Shown here: piece by piece, positions 1 to 11,337 of the stretch | How positions within the stretch are numbered: position 1 is the stretch's first letter | Layout of the letters: every line of letters begins with the position of its first letter | Source of the DNA: Venturia oleaginea | Lineage: Eukaryota; Ascomycota; Dothideomycetes; Venturiales; Venturiaceae | Assembly: GCA_013176395.1 (NCBI GenBank) | Contig: JABMLP010000008.1 | Span: 682,001-746,000, forward strand | Length of the DNA: 64,000 bases | Direction: 5' to 3' | Position numbers and translations under genes: made by a program | Notes under the pieces: generated by a model | The model's database searches: none | Seen by the model: the letters and a program-made list of their open reading frames with translations, nothing else | Told to the model about the DNA's origin: nothing

Positions 1-23
1 CCTCGAGAAAACACATTGCGACC

Positions 24-2329
24 ATGTTCCAAGGCCAGGAGCTTCTCAAAGCCAAATTCAGCGAGGTTTCTGCGAAGACTATATCGTTGAGCGGAAAGAC
101 ATTCGCGAGAGGGCGTAATGAGAAAAAGGTACAATCACGCGGGTTCCTCATCTAAAAAAAGACACTAATACTGGTCAGATCAAATTCTCCGAAGCATTTG
201 CGTACGAGAAACTAAGTGGGCCAAAGTTTATCAGAGTCCTGAAGATCCACCCAGGAGATGATACCGACGTAGTCTCCTGCGATGTTTTCGAGGTGGATCT
301 TGATTCCAGACCATCATTTGAGGCTCTGTCATACACCTGGGATCTGGATCCGCAATGGGAGACCATGAAATTCGACTTCGTGGGGGATAAAGAAAAAGAA
401 GAGCGGCCTATTCTTTGCAACGGCACGACGCACCATGTTACCATGAATCTTTACCACGCTTTGACAGAACTTCGACGTCAGAAATTAGACACGCCATTAT
501 GGGCCGACCAGATCTGCATCAACCAGCATGACGGGGACGAGAAAATTGCGCAACTAGGAATCATGGTAGATGTCTACAGGTCTGCGAGTCGTGTAACGAT
601 ATGGCTAGGTAAACTGTCTATGCTGCGGAGTAATGCTGTAGATTTTATGGACCAATTGACGGACGAGCCGTATTGGAAGCTTCAACCCAAACCAGATCCT
701 GATTCCTTAGCGAGGATGAACAGTCTCAGTCGTGCTTTTAAGCAAATGAGCTCACTGACGAAAGGAGTTGGTGATCAATATCATTGGCTTGGTGTCATAC
801 TAGTCATTGGTCGGCAGTGGTTTCAAAGAGCTTGGACCTTGCAGGAGTTTCTGCTCGCGACTGAGTTCCGCATTCTGATGGGTGATCGAAAGATATCTCC
901 GAAATCTATCGAGAGAGCATGTTCGCAGGTGGTTGAGTTCTATGCACAAGATCCATTATCGACGCAAGTGGGACTGAACGTCTCCTTTCTTCCGCTGCGC
1001 AGATATATTGAAATCAGAGGCACTCTTTTCAAAGAGCGCGAAGAATTCAAGAATGGCAAGCGGTACTCAGCAGAGGAATATCTGAAGGCCATCCGGGTCA
1101 GACTGGCTAGTGTAATGAAGGATAAAGTCTTTGCGGGTTCTGCACTACTCAAGAAGCATCCATTCCGTACGGTTGATTACCGTTCAACGACCCTCGAAAT
1201 ATACATGGTCTTTGCAACCGACCGTATCTGGCCAGAAATTGGGATCTTCTCACTTTCTCTTGTCGGCGGCGCAGACGCGACAACAGAAGGGCTGCCATCA
1301 TGGGTACCAGATCTCAACAGCCCTCTCCACCCGGAACCTCTCCGATACTGCGGCTGTCCAACTTTCAAAGCACCACTTCTCATCGAGAAGGGCGATTATC
1401 GTATCGACGGCAAGACACTACACCTCAGAGCAGCGAAATGGGACACAGTCAAAGAAGCCGGCGAATCAATCTGGTCCTGGACGCGTTACCATGAGGTACC
1501 CTACAACGAACAGTCTAAACGATGGAAAATGCGTACTTCTACAAGTTCTCAAAAGGAACGCTTCGGCCTCATGTTTTCCCTCCTCAACGATCTTGGAATA
1601 ACATACGCACCAACAGGCGAACGAACAATCGATGCATTCTGGCAAGCCTTGATCAGCGGGATAAATCTGAAAACCGAGGACGGGCTGGATATTTGGCGAC
1701 AGAAGTTTGAGCAATGGTTCGCCTTCACGATTGTGGGTATTAGGGCAGAGTTCTACCTCGAAAAAAATCATGCAGGGAATTATTTGAAGACAGCGTCGAA
1801 AGCTATGAAATGGATGGTACCCTTGATTGCGGATTGGGACGCCATGGAAAAACGTATCTCTACCTTTCTCGATCTACACGATACTGCCATCGCCACGGTC
1901 AACAACACTCCAGGAGAGACTGAACCACCGCTGAGGAAAAATATCTCGCATATCGCAAAACGCCTTTGGGGCACCGAGAAGATCGAAGAAAGCGGATTCT
2001 GGAAGGGGAGTGTCGCAGATCTCCTAGCCACCGTCCGGCGCGAACAATTCTTCGAGAGTATCAGTTTCTTCGGACAGCATTTTGAATCTATTTATGATGG
2101 GAGGCGAATTTTTGTTAGTGAGAAGGGGTATCTAGGGACGAGCACTGAAGGAGTGAAGAAGGGGGATTTGGTCTATTTTGTTGCTGGGGCGGATGTGCCG
2201 TATGTTTTGAGACCTGTGGTGGGGAAGGAGGGGACGTTTGCGTTGGTTGGGGAATCGTATGTTCATGGTATTATGGACGAGGACGGGTTGGGGGTGGGGA
2301 TGGAATTTGCGGAGATTTGTATTGTGTGA
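24..2329 (+). CDS. HET-domain (heterokaryon incompatibility) protein
   Basis: Predicted 751-aa protein from two exons, 24-128 and 179-2329. The ATG at 24 is in a good context (gacc before it). The 50-nt intron 129-178 starts GTACAA, has branch-like ACTAATA and ends GTCAG; splicing is phase 0 and removes the TGA at 119 that would otherwise block the frame. The HET domain spans about residues 80-255, with the hallmark blocks FEALSYTW (about 82-89), LWADQICINQ (about 142-151) and RAWTLQE (about 253). The remaining 500 residues have no domain I recognise and end in a region resembling the usual C-terminal piece of HET/ankyrin-type proteins (YVHGIMDGE-like, here YVHGIMDED). HET proteins trigger cell death when incompatible hyphae fuse. 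No NACHT, WD40 or ankyrin part is visible. Domain confidence is high; biological role is inferred. Confidence 0.9.
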
Positions 2330-2826
2330 ACCTGTTCGGGAACGTTAACCTAACCGAATTCCTTTTGCCAAAATTAAATAACAAGTCGGTGCAAGATTTT
2401 GTTGGGATAGCGATCCAGGATCCAATTCCAGTTGTTCCTTGGATGCTTCCACTTCGCCAATAAGGGCTACGTGGTTAAGTTGCGAGATTGGGCTTGGAGG
2501 ATCCATGGTTGATGCTACGACACAGTCTGGCATAGGCAGCATCTCATAATTGAAGCTAGGGGCATAGTTTAAGAGGTCTGAACATCCATAGCTTAAATTG
2601 ATGTTGGGTCCAGAATTGTTCAATCGAGAAGACACTATTAGATACTTCTTCCAGCGCAATGAAATTGTTTCTATAGACAAGGCAACTTGGAAGATTATTT
2701 GCTCTCGCGGGAAATCAGATCATCGGATACCCGCTTCACTAAGTAGTTATAGTTCCACGCAAGCGATCGCCGCCTTCGCATGGGATAGAGGTAAGAACGG
2801 GAAAAAATGTAAACACCATTCATCTC
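2330..2826. other. Intergenic, no supported gene
   Basis: Only short ORFs without recognisable motifs. It lies between the end of the HET gene and the folylpolyglutamate synthase remnant and may hold more, unrecognisable decay of that gene. Confidence 0.4.
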
Positions 2827-3060
2827 TCAGTTATCTCTTGTTATCCAAAGGACGTTCCCTACAAGTTGCTGACTACCCGTGACCAAAACGCATACACCAT
2901 CGGTTTCTTTACCCAATTTCAAAGCTAGCTCAACGGAACTTTCAACACCGAGCGCTTCGTAGATCTTGGTTGAAGGATGCAGCTTCGCCCATATCGTCTG
3001 ATATTCTTGTTGGTAATCTTTGTTCATTTGTAATGAGCCGGTAAAAAGTGGTACTAGGTC
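2827..3060 (-). pseudogene. Folylpolyglutamate synthase C-terminal remnant
   Basis: An open stretch of about 75 codons ends with CVLVTGSQQLVGNVLW, which matches the conserved C-terminus of folylpolyglutamate/dihydrofolate synthases (VLVTGSLHLVGG in the family). The preceding NKDYQQEYQTIWAKL also fits the segment before it. The frame meets a stop just upstream (about 3063), and the catalytic Mur-ligase domains are absent, so this is a fragment and not a gene. It lies about 80 bp from the left end of the Tc1 element at 3143. No continuation is visible beyond that element, so the transposon may or may not have caused the break. Confidence 0.6.
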
Positions 3061-3142
3061 TCAATTGGCTACTGAGACGGAGAGAGCAGGTATACTTACT
3101 AACCTTTTGAATCACGTGTGTTGATAAAGATAGCGTGGTGTA

Positions 3143-4865
3143 CTATGGTCTCTACGGAATTAAAGGTTAGCTGCACATCATCTGCAGGGGGGTCTCTGGG
3201 GTTATAAATGCTAGTGTCTATCTGGTGGAGCAAGGGCCTCGTCCGACCAAGCGACAACAACAACATGGCGATCTCGCATATCGCACGACTTCTGAGCCCT
3301 CTGAGGCTCGTCTTGTATCTAGATTCCCACCCGCCTACACCCTGTAGTCAACGTCTTATACGTGCGGGCAGTAGGGCACCTCATTTGCCTTCAATCGAGA
3401 AGCAATTGAGCCGTGGGCATGCCATCCTGAGACCTACCCCGTGGCTGAAGCCCCGTGTGGCTGAGGAAGCCTGTATGGCTCAGGGCTCAATGGCTTGCTC
3501 GCTCATAATGAAAATTCACGTGCCCTGGCCTGCGTCCGGCCAATCAACAGATAAACGTGCCAGATGACCGTGATCCGAAGGCGTGGCGAGATGGAGATAG
3601 ATGAAGCTCAAATTACATGATACCATCGATTTTTTGGTGATTTAAACCCGTATTCAGCCATTCTTACCATTAGACATTCTTTTCATCCTCTCTGAAGATG
3701 GCTACACCGAAGAAGAAACGCCGTCAGGAGCTTTCACGCGATACCAGGCTCAAGATTCTTACTCTACGTGACGCTGGCTTCACGTTTGCAGCAATCAGAG
3801 ATTACTTTCTTTCACTCAAACCTCCTCTTCAAGTTGATATCTCTTTACGTCAAATTCAGAAAGCTATCGCTCTTGGCCACCCTACACCGCAGAAAAAGGG
3901 CCATGTGGGATCCAAACCCTTCCTCTCCGTGATGAGCTTGAAGCCTTTGTCACCGCCTGTAAAAAGAACCGCCTCATGTCCTATCTAGAACTCTCAACCC
4001 AATTCGGTCATTTCAAAGTCTCTGGTAGAGTAATTGGAGCAGCCCTTGAAAGGAGAGGCTACTATTGAAGAATTGCACGAGTTAAACCACCACTCAGCGA
4101 AAAAAAACCGCCAAGAGAGACTTGCCTTCGCTCACGAGCACTTGATTTGGTCCCTATACGATTGGACACGTATTCTTTGGACTGATGAGACTTGGGTTAC
4201 AGGAGGGAGACACCGGAGGCAATATGTGACACGAAAAAGGGGTGAATCTCTTCACCCTGACTGTATCCTTGAGAAGTTTGTACGGAAGAAAGGATGGATG
4301 TTCTGGGGCTCCTTTTCAGGCATTGAAAGAGGACCTTCTCTCTTTTGGGAGAAGAGTTGGGGTTCTATCAGTGGTCCTACCTGTACAGAACACCTGGTCC
4401 CTCTGATTTCAGACTACGTACGAGAAAAGGGACTCCTCTTAATGCAGGATGGGGCTCCAGGTCACGGTGCAAAGATAACAAAAGAGGAGTTCTTACGGAG
4501 AGGGATCTACCTCATTTATTGGCCGGCTTTCTCTCCAGATCTGAATCCAATTGAGACCATCTGGAACTGGATGAAGGACTACATTGAAGAGAATTACCCA
4601 GATAAAGAACATGGCTACCCTGAGCTACGTAGGATTGTGCAGGAGGCCTGGGACGTGGTGGTTACAGAGGAGGCTCTTTTTGGATTAATTGCAAGTATGC
4701 ATCAGAGGTGCCTTGACGTGATTGCTGCAAATGGCTGGCATACGAAATGGTAGCCTATTCAGATGTGTATTACACTAAATACAATTGGAACCTACGAGAA
4801 AAATGAAGCCCTGAGGGCCCCTGCGGATGATGTGCAGCTAACCTTTAATTCCGTAGAGACCATAG
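3143..4865 (+). mobile_element. Tc1-type (Tc1/mariner) DNA transposon, full length
   Basis: 1723 bp with terminal inverted repeats starting CTATGGTCTCTACGG. The first 40 bases of the two ends are identical inversely; one mismatch follows and the match then runs to about 48 bp. The element is flanked by TA at 3141-3142 and 4866-4867, the usual target duplication of this superfamily. It carries one DD34E transposase gene with inactivating lesions. The well-kept ends suggest it could still be mobilised in trans if an active copy exists elsewhere. Confidence 0.93.
3698..4753 (+). pseudogene. Tc1-type DD34E transposase, broken
   Basis: Reads as a Tc1 transposase of about 350 aa only across three lesions. 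The N-terminal HTH part (3698 on) is in one frame. A second frame carries the linker from about 3905 (LPLRDELEAFV...SYLELST...ALERRGYY). It meets a TGA at 4066-4068 where the family has Arg (CGA to TGA, a C-to-T change), then shifts at the run of eight A at 4100-4107 back to the first frame. The catalytic core is in the last frame: TDETW (first Asp), LMQDGAPGHG (second Asp) and DLNPIETIW (Glu). There are 34 residues between the second Asp and the Glu, which defines DD34E. The catalytic residues survive; the frameshifts and stop make it a pseudogene. Confidence 0.88.
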
Positions 4866-4955
4866 TATATTTGTTCCTTGCTCTGCTAATGAACGCGCTA
4901 GTACCGTGAAAGGTTTGGTGGACGATCTCCCGAGGGTCTACTATAGTAAAATCCG

Positions 4956-5507
4956 TTGAAAATTCAGACCATCTACAGTAATCTCGCCATAATCATTGAC
5001 CGGCTTGAAAGCATCTCCTACAAATTAAATAGCCAAGACATTCTGTTGGACCTAAATCCAAACATCAATACCTCGATGCGGGTCAGTATCGGTATCGCTA
5101 TTGCGTCACACGCGATAGATCGATCCGACGTGGCTAGCATGAAATGGAACAAGGCTCAGGCGGTCATCGAAGAGGGTACTCAGTCCTGGTCGGTTGAGTA
5201 CGTTATTCTCTACTCGAAAGCCGACCTCGAGAAGAGTAGCTACAGGACGATACTCTCACAAATAGCGGATGAGCGCTACGAAAGCCGTCAAACTTATTTT
5301 ATCGGGCTAGGTACAGTTTGGCCGGATATTCTTTGTATTCGTGTATACGCCGCAAATCGAATAATTCTTCTATCCGATACTAAGTATCATGCTTGTGAAT
5401 CACACAAAGAGAAACCAGCAAGAATTCTTGGCTGGCGTCAAGATTGCTGCTGCGAGCCACAATTGGTGATTGAGGATAGGCCGCGAAATACGAGTGCACA
5501 GCGGTAG
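4956..5507 (+). other. Unassigned open stretch, possibly decayed gene
   Basis: A 184-codon open frame directly right of the Tc1 element. It begins with TTG, and the first in-frame ATGs are internal, so no convincing start exists. The composition is protein-like (for example SYRTILSQIADERYES) but I recognise no family. It could be an exon of a gene disrupted by the transposon or chance. Low confidence. Confidence 0.2.
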
Positions 5508-6024
5508 ATTAGATACTGTAGAGCAAAGAATGCCGCCGGAGTACCATTTTCAATTGATCATTATAAGGAAGAAGAAATAATTTCAAGATCACTGAGCTGG
5601 CTACTGGGCGTGAGAGTCTTAGGTTCGATTCCTCAAAGAAGTTCTTGCATATCCATGCAGGTTTTGCAAGGAATTTCTGTGGATATGTTGCACGGGGCTT
5701 CGGTGTAGTGGCTACATCCTCACCCCAGACTCCAACCCCAGGTTTGATTTCTCTTTGGTCTGAATATCTAGCTAGTCAATTCAGTACTGATTTCCTAATA
5801 ATTATGGTTTCTTCTCATTTCCTAGGAGATGGCCAAACGCCTACTACTTGGTGAAGGAAAGCAATAGGGCCGGATGATCATCGGAACAAATACTGAATCG
5901 ACAGATGGTCGAGGTTTGGACTGCCTTTTCACAATGTCGCAAGAAGAATTCATTTGGCTGGTACGATTTGATGACTGGCTGTCACCAGGATGCCTGTGGA
6001 TATTGAGGTCTCTAACTTGATCAA
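5508..6024. other. Intergenic with tRNA-like scraps
   Basis: No coding region recognised. A B-box-like GGTTCGATTCC lies at about 5620-5630 and a second T-arm-like stretch near 5750, but neither folds into a cloverleaf. Confidence 0.3.
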
Positions 6025-7565
6025 TCATAACCTTTCCAATTGCACAGTCTCCTTCTCCCTCGCCAGCTCCTCCTCGGCTCGCTGATTGTTTCTCTTCCAC
6101 ATCGCGATCCTCCTCAAATGTGCTGCATCAAATTCTGCTCTCCACTCTTTCTCGAATTTCGGTAGTTTCCTGCCTACTCCGTCCTTTGGCTCACCAGCCA
6201 GTAACCTGACCTCCTCGAAATACTCTTCAAAATCGGGATACAAGGCGGAGAAAGGGACACCATCTCCCTTAACCTCTATCCTCCTTTGTTCCCAGGCCTC
6301 TTGCTCTTCCAATGGAGGAAGTTTGATGCGTCCTGCAAGATAACGGGCGGCGAGTACAGCTTGCCATTCAAATACTTTGAAAGTGAAACCTGCAGCCACG
6401 GCACCAACGAAAGTCAAAGTTGGGTCTCTGCGATAGAAAACGTGTTGATAAAGCCCAGGGAGGCGATTATTTCTCAGTTTCACCCCATCTCCTGGGCCCC
6501 AGACATCATGTAAAAAGGGAAGCGTCCACGAATAACCTGTTCCGAAAATGATAGCGTCAGGTGCAGTCACCGAAGTGCCGTCCGCGAAATGTACTGTCCC
6601 ATCACCCGAAGCATCAAAAAGCGAGATCCCATATTTTCGAAGAATCTTCGGGTGCTGAAATGCGTAATCGTAAAAGTAAGGATGGTATTTGCCTCTCACA
6701 ACGCTCAAAAGAGGTGGTTTCACCAACCCAGCAATACTACTCGCGATATCAGGACCAGAAATGGAGGCACCAATCACAACAACTGTCTTATCTTTGTAAT
6801 CTTGCGGATTCCGAAAGGACTTCGAGTGCGAGATAACATTTGGGTGTGCTTCGTGGTATTCGGCCAGTCCTAGAATTTCTGGGAGGAAGGGAACGGTATA
6901 ATGCCCATTTGCGACGACAACGGCATCGAAGTCTTCGGACCACCAGTAATCATCTTCCCCAGCTCTTTCTTTTTTTAGTATCACTTTCCACGCATGTGCG
7001 TCTGCATCCGGATTTCTTCGAACAGATTCAACCGTTGTATTGTATTCCACCATTTCATTATAGCCGTGCCGCGATAGTAATGAGGATATGTAGTCCTTCA
7101 CGACTTTCCAGTGCCGGAAAGGTGTATCTGCGCCGTGATTACGTATTGACCATTCTGATCGTATATCTGGAAAGGGTTCTGCTGAGAAAGACATAGGTCC
7201 AGCTGCAATGTTCGTTTCTAGATGAGGGTATATGGAAGTGTCGCTGAACCGGTATTGGGTGCTCGCTGGTGCAGTAGTTGGTAGTTGAGAAGATACTGGT
7301 AAAGGAACATCTGCAGTACGAGTATTCAGGGCAGGTATCGAAGGGAGGATCTGGGTATGGTTTGGCGGATCTTGAAGCCTGTGTACTATAGTTAGCAGAG
7401 TCCAGATATGGTGAAGATATCGGCCACTCACCAGCATCCTCCTGAATCTTCTCTGCGTTCAAAGACACGTATTGTGTCAAACGCCTTTTCTTGGGCCAAA
7501 GCATCAATAGCAATGGCACCTGCTGGTCCTGCGCCTATCACAGCGACTCTCTTGATAGGACTCAT
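6025..7565 (-). CDS. Flavin-containing monooxygenase-like protein
   Basis: 495 aa from two exons, 7432-7565 and 6025-7378, around a 53-nt intron (7379-7431; donor GTGAGT, branch GCTAAC, acceptor CACAG) that splits a Trp codon. The start ATG at 7565 gives MSPIKRVAVIGAGPAG, so the first FAD-binding GxGxxG lies at residues 8-16. A second dinucleotide fold, VVVIGASISG, lies near residue 240, as in FAD/NADPH-dependent monooxygenases. HS..FRNP before it is the FMO-type linker. An NGHY element (FDAVVVANGHY) and a C-terminal IIFGTGY motif also fit FMO/Baeyer-Villiger-like enzymes. The substrate is unknown. No secondary-metabolite backbone gene is seen nearby. Confidence 0.9.
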
Positions 7566-7670
7566 TGCTGCACAATGGAGACAATGACGGAAAAATAAAT
7601 ATGATGGTGGAGAATTAGAAGCAGGAGGAAAAGGACTTCGAGAATATGGGATCAACTGAATTGCTCTCAC

Positions 7671-7884
7671 AATGCTACACCAGAAAAAGGTGTTTGTGAA
7701 CAGCGGAGGCTTAGGATGATCTGCACTAGAGTCTCATGATGCCATATGCACTAAGACATGATGATTTCTACATGACGAATTTAATTCATTGAGATTATTA
7801 TCGTCTTGTGAAAAGGACGAAGAGTTCAACACGACGCGTACCTTGTCGAGTGTGAGATGGATGAGCGAGAAATCGAGTTGACGC
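7671..7884. other. Intergenic, upstream of the monooxygenase
   Basis: Short AT-rich stretch that should contain the promoter of the minus-strand monooxygenase gene. No specific elements recognised. Confidence 0.3.
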
Positions 7885-8590
7885 ATGAGCGGAATGTGGT
7901 TTCTTCGGATTTTCATTTTGGGAAACCCCACTCCTCCACCTCATCAACAACTGACCACAATCACGTCTCTAGCATCAATCGTCGCTTCGACAACTGCTAT
8001 CAAAGAAACAGCACTTCAAAGTGCGGAAGAGGTCGAGGAGCACTTCTGCTTAAATTACGCGCCCGATATTATCTACATGCATTGGTTGAACAAGCCGAAG
8101 GACATTCTCTATCCATCAGTCATTGACCTACCAGAGATGTGTGACGAGCAGAACACCGTGTTCGAATCCATGGCTGTCAGCATTGATTAGGGTCTAATTG
8201 GGCAATCTGGACTCTTACGCCTCGAGTGTTTGAGCTACCCAGAAGAAATAGTCCTTGGGTATTGGGATCCCCAGATTTACCACTCAAGATTGTGGCCGGT
8301 AACGTGCCTTTTCGGCGCATCCTTCGGCGCCCTCCATCTAATAAGCTGGCATACGCAGTTTCCGACCGTCTTTGAACAGTGGCTGTGGCGAGCCGCAGCA
8401 ATGACCTCGATATTTTCTATGCTCATTTTTATGCAATACCAGAAAGTGGTCTTGAGATGGGTGGCCCTCTTACCTTGATAAGCATTGCGAGTCCCGTTAT
8501 TTATTATCGAGTCGGGTAGTCATGATTGGGGGTGTCTTCGCTGCGTTTCGAGCGATGGATCCGAAGATTTACGATGTGTATGTTGTTAGT
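7885..8590 (+). pseudogene. Relic of a fungal multi-pass membrane protein of unknown function
   Basis: 8230-8478 encodes RLWPVTCLFGASFGALHL followed by WHTQFPTVFEQWLWRAAAM, which resembles a common fungal integral-membrane family (aromatic W.t.FPT.iE..LWR motif). The similarity continues in a different frame (GGPLTLISIASPVIYY at about 8464) and then in a third frame (VMIGGVFAAFRAMDP, about 8520-8570). Two frameshifts within 100 bp therefore separate pieces of one protein. The plausible upstream part (about 7885-8190) ends in TAG. A decayed gene, not a functional one. Confidence 0.5.
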
Positions 8591-8790
8591 AATTATTGGG
8601 TGCATCTGGTGTGATATCTGGGGATTGGCTTGCTTACCATTTTGTAAAACGTTTGGAATGGTCTTGTACATATATGGCTGAAAATAGTCCAAAACAGCAA
8701 AAGGAAATCTATGCTGCTTGGAAACTTAACACAGTTCACCATGGAGTTTCAGCGGCATCAGTCTGAGATCTACTACACCCAATTTCCTGC

Positions 8791-9585
8791 TCACCTGAAT
8801 GCTGGGTCTGCCGCAGTGAGAATCCTCATCACTGCCAAAGTCACCACCGGATCTCCCATAATAACATCGTGCAACCCTGTCTTGAGAATCTCCTCTCTGA
8901 TCACTCCGTTTTCTGTAGACCATTCGAATACCGTACCGGCAGGGCCTAGATCTTGCTTCTTAGAGTGTTTTTCTGCATCGAACTCCGCTCTACTGACGCC
9001 AGAAGCCTTTGTAGCATTTAAAGCGTTCCAATAAAGCTCCCGGCTGTGAGTCCATGGGATGTCGTAGTCGTCCTCCGCATGAATAATTGTGATACGATAC
9101 TTCCCTCCATTCGCTTCATTGGCGTGGATGTATCCTGCAATCCGATCTTTACTGGACCATTGGTGTTGAAGGAAGCGTTTCAAGTAGCCGAAGAGGAGCG
9201 GGATCCTGGCCACAGGTCCGAGCAGTGTGATTGTGCCGGCGACTTTGTATGTTGCCATTAACGTTGCAGCATCGACGAAGAGAGCAACAAGAATGTGGCC
9301 TGCGAATACCATGGGTGATGGCTGCAATGCGAAGTGCTCCGAAACTGCAAGATTCACAGCGGTGCCTAGCGATTGTCCAAAGACAAGGATTCTCGATGGT
9401 GGAATATTGGCTACACTCAATGCCCAATTCACAACTGCCACCGCATCCAAGAATACCCCGCGCTCAGTTGGACCGTATCCGCGATAGGCGAAAGTCAGGA
9501 CGTGAATCTTATTTGGCTGCCCTGCAGATAAAGCGCGATAGTTAGGCACTCTATACTTATGATGATAAACTATATTGAAATTCAT
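8791..9585 (-). CDS. Alpha/beta hydrolase (ABHD12/BEM46-like), N-terminally short
   Basis: 264-aa frame from ATG 9585. The nucleophile elbow is GQSLG (coded about 9363-9377), the acid is probably the Asp in HAEDDYDIP, and the base is His in TGLHDVIM. The segment YRALSA...IHVLTFAYRGYG matches the beta3/beta4 region of ABHD12-like serine hydrolases. The expected upstream HGN/oxyanion strand and membrane anchor are missing. Only about 200 bp separate this start from the stop of the MFS gene, and that gap codes no HG motif. The gene is probably 5'-truncated and may be non-functional. Confidence 0.7.
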   Translation of the reverse strand: MNFNIVYHHKYRVPNYRALSAGQPNKIHVLTFAYRGYGPTERGVFLDAVAVVNWALSVANIPPSRILVFGQSLGTAVNLAVSEHFALQPSPMVFAGHILVALFVDAATLMATYKVAGTITLLGPVARIPLLFGYLKRFLQHQWSSKDRIAGYIHANEANGGKYRITIIHAEDDYDIPWTHSRELYWNALNATKASGVSRAEFDAEKHSKKQDLGPAGTVFEWSTENGVIREEILKTGLHDVIMGDPVVTLAVMRILTAADPAFR

Positions 9586-9781
9586 GATGCATACCTCGTG
9601 CTCTTAGATGCTAGATAGGTTATGAAATGAAGAAGAACAAAATGAACTCGTGATATGCACGTGAGACTCTTCGAAAGAAACTGCCAGATTCTTTGTGGTG
9701 TATCGCTTAGGGGAACATTTCTAGTGGTTGAAATGGAGAGTATAATCTGATGAAATGCAATATGTAAACAGAGAATTTCTA

Positions 9782-11337
9782 TCATAGTAGGAATCCAACT
9801 CTCCTTCGCCGGTAAGTCACAACGTATAGAAGCGCTATAATCGCAGCTCCAATAAGCAGACAAACTCCCGCCCAAAGTTGCGCACCCAAGAAATCCGATC
9901 GCTGTTGTTTCACTCCCTTCCCATGATTTTTCAACAGAGCACCAGCGATAGGCGACCCGATAAGCGAAGCAAACGACGAAATTCCCCAACTCATACCCAC
10001 TCGAGTCCCCAGCCTCGAAGAATCCGGACAAAGACTTGGAAACACAGTAGCAGGAAGCGTGACAAGTCCAGCTGAGCAAAATCCCCACAGCACGCTGAAT
10101 GCTATTAAGCCACTTTGGCTGTTTACCGCCATCCAACATAGTGAAAGAATACCCGAAATCAGCGCGCAGAAGAACCAGCAAAGAAACGGCCCAATCGAGT
10201 GAGCAATCACGCCCGCTGCGAGACGACCGAAAAATGATGCTCCGATCCCCATGACCAGAATATAGAGAGCGAAGGTTTTTGACATGCCGAGCACGTCTTG
10301 TGCAAAGGTAGGGATATAAAAGTAAGGTACGATGTATCCAAGGAAAGTTGCACACGAGCATGCTGTAAATATGTTGAAGTTGGAGTCCTTGAAAGCACTG
10401 AAATCGTAGAGTTTTCTCGCAGGACGAGCTTTCGCTAGCAGGCTCGTTCCATATAAAAGCGCTGGAAAGGCGATGACACAGATTCCAATGGCTATGAAGC
10501 CCATGGTGCGCACTGCCCAGCCGAATCCGCTCGATGTAGTGATATGATCGAATGCAATGATATATGCAACTCCTCCTAGATAAAAGTCAATTTTGTGTCA
10601 TTTGATTTGCAGAAAACACTAACCAACTGCTATTCCCGATGTCACAATGCCTTGCGCTAATGCTCTCTTGTTGGAAAACGAGAGGCCGACCAAAGCCAGA
10701 GACGGTACGTACAGCAAACCGGCGCCCTAATCTGCGTTAGCGTCCAGATATCACAAGATATTGAAGCACATCTTACCAATCCCATACATACTCCTTGTGC
10801 CAAAAACACTTGCCAATAGGTCTTACACAAGCTCAGCATAAAAATACCGAATATAACAAACAAATTGCCGGCAACGAGCATAGGACGAAACCAACCAAGG
10901 TCGAACAGTGGTCCAGAAAGCACTCCGACGAGGATCAATAGCCACGATTGAACAGTACCTATCCAAGATATTGCTGAGGGTGAGGAGTCTTTGAGAAAAT
11001 CGTGTTGGTAATATGTCTGAAAAGCTCCGAAGGTCAATGTAAATCCCCTATACAAAATTAGTGAAAGACAACGTCAAGTACAGTGAGTCAACCACCATAT
11101 ATTCGAGTATATCAAAAAACACCCCAGGACTTTCAACCAGGCGTTCAGACCTCCATCTGGTGGTTTTCCAAATGGATCAATGGCTCCTTTCTTCGCACGT
11201 GATGGGACAGGTTCATGATCAATGTTCAACTTCTTATCGAAACCCAGAGCTTCCTTCTCTTTATGATCCTGTAGAGTCTCATCATGGACAGACGACAAAT
11301 GATCGTTTGAAGATGCGGAAGTTTTGCAGTCTGACAT
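9782..11337 (-). CDS. MFS transporter, monocarboxylate-transporter (MCT/MCH) type
   Basis: 469 aa from four exons: 11096-11337, 10777-11047, 10624-10726 and 9782-10575. The introns are 48, 50 and 48 nt (donors GTGGTT, GTAAGA, GTTAGT) and all phases agree. Start ATG at 11337. The cytosolic N-terminus leads into PPDGGLNAWLKVLGCF, the signature before the first membrane helix of fungal MCT-like carriers, then YSNIWGFTLTFGAFQTYY across the first splice. Twelve hydrophobic segments are expected and most are visible, for example LLYVPSLALVGLSF, FGRLAAGVI and GLVTLPATVFPSL. Probable proton-coupled uptake or export of a monocarboxylate or related acid at the plasma membrane; the substrate cannot be read from sequence. 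Confidence 0.92.

Noticed and set aside
5590..5770. Possible tRNA genes (GGTTCGATTCC at about 5620 and a GTAGTGG...GGTTTGATT stretch at about 5710)
   Set aside because: Acceptor and anticodon stems cannot be formed; only isolated box-like strings.
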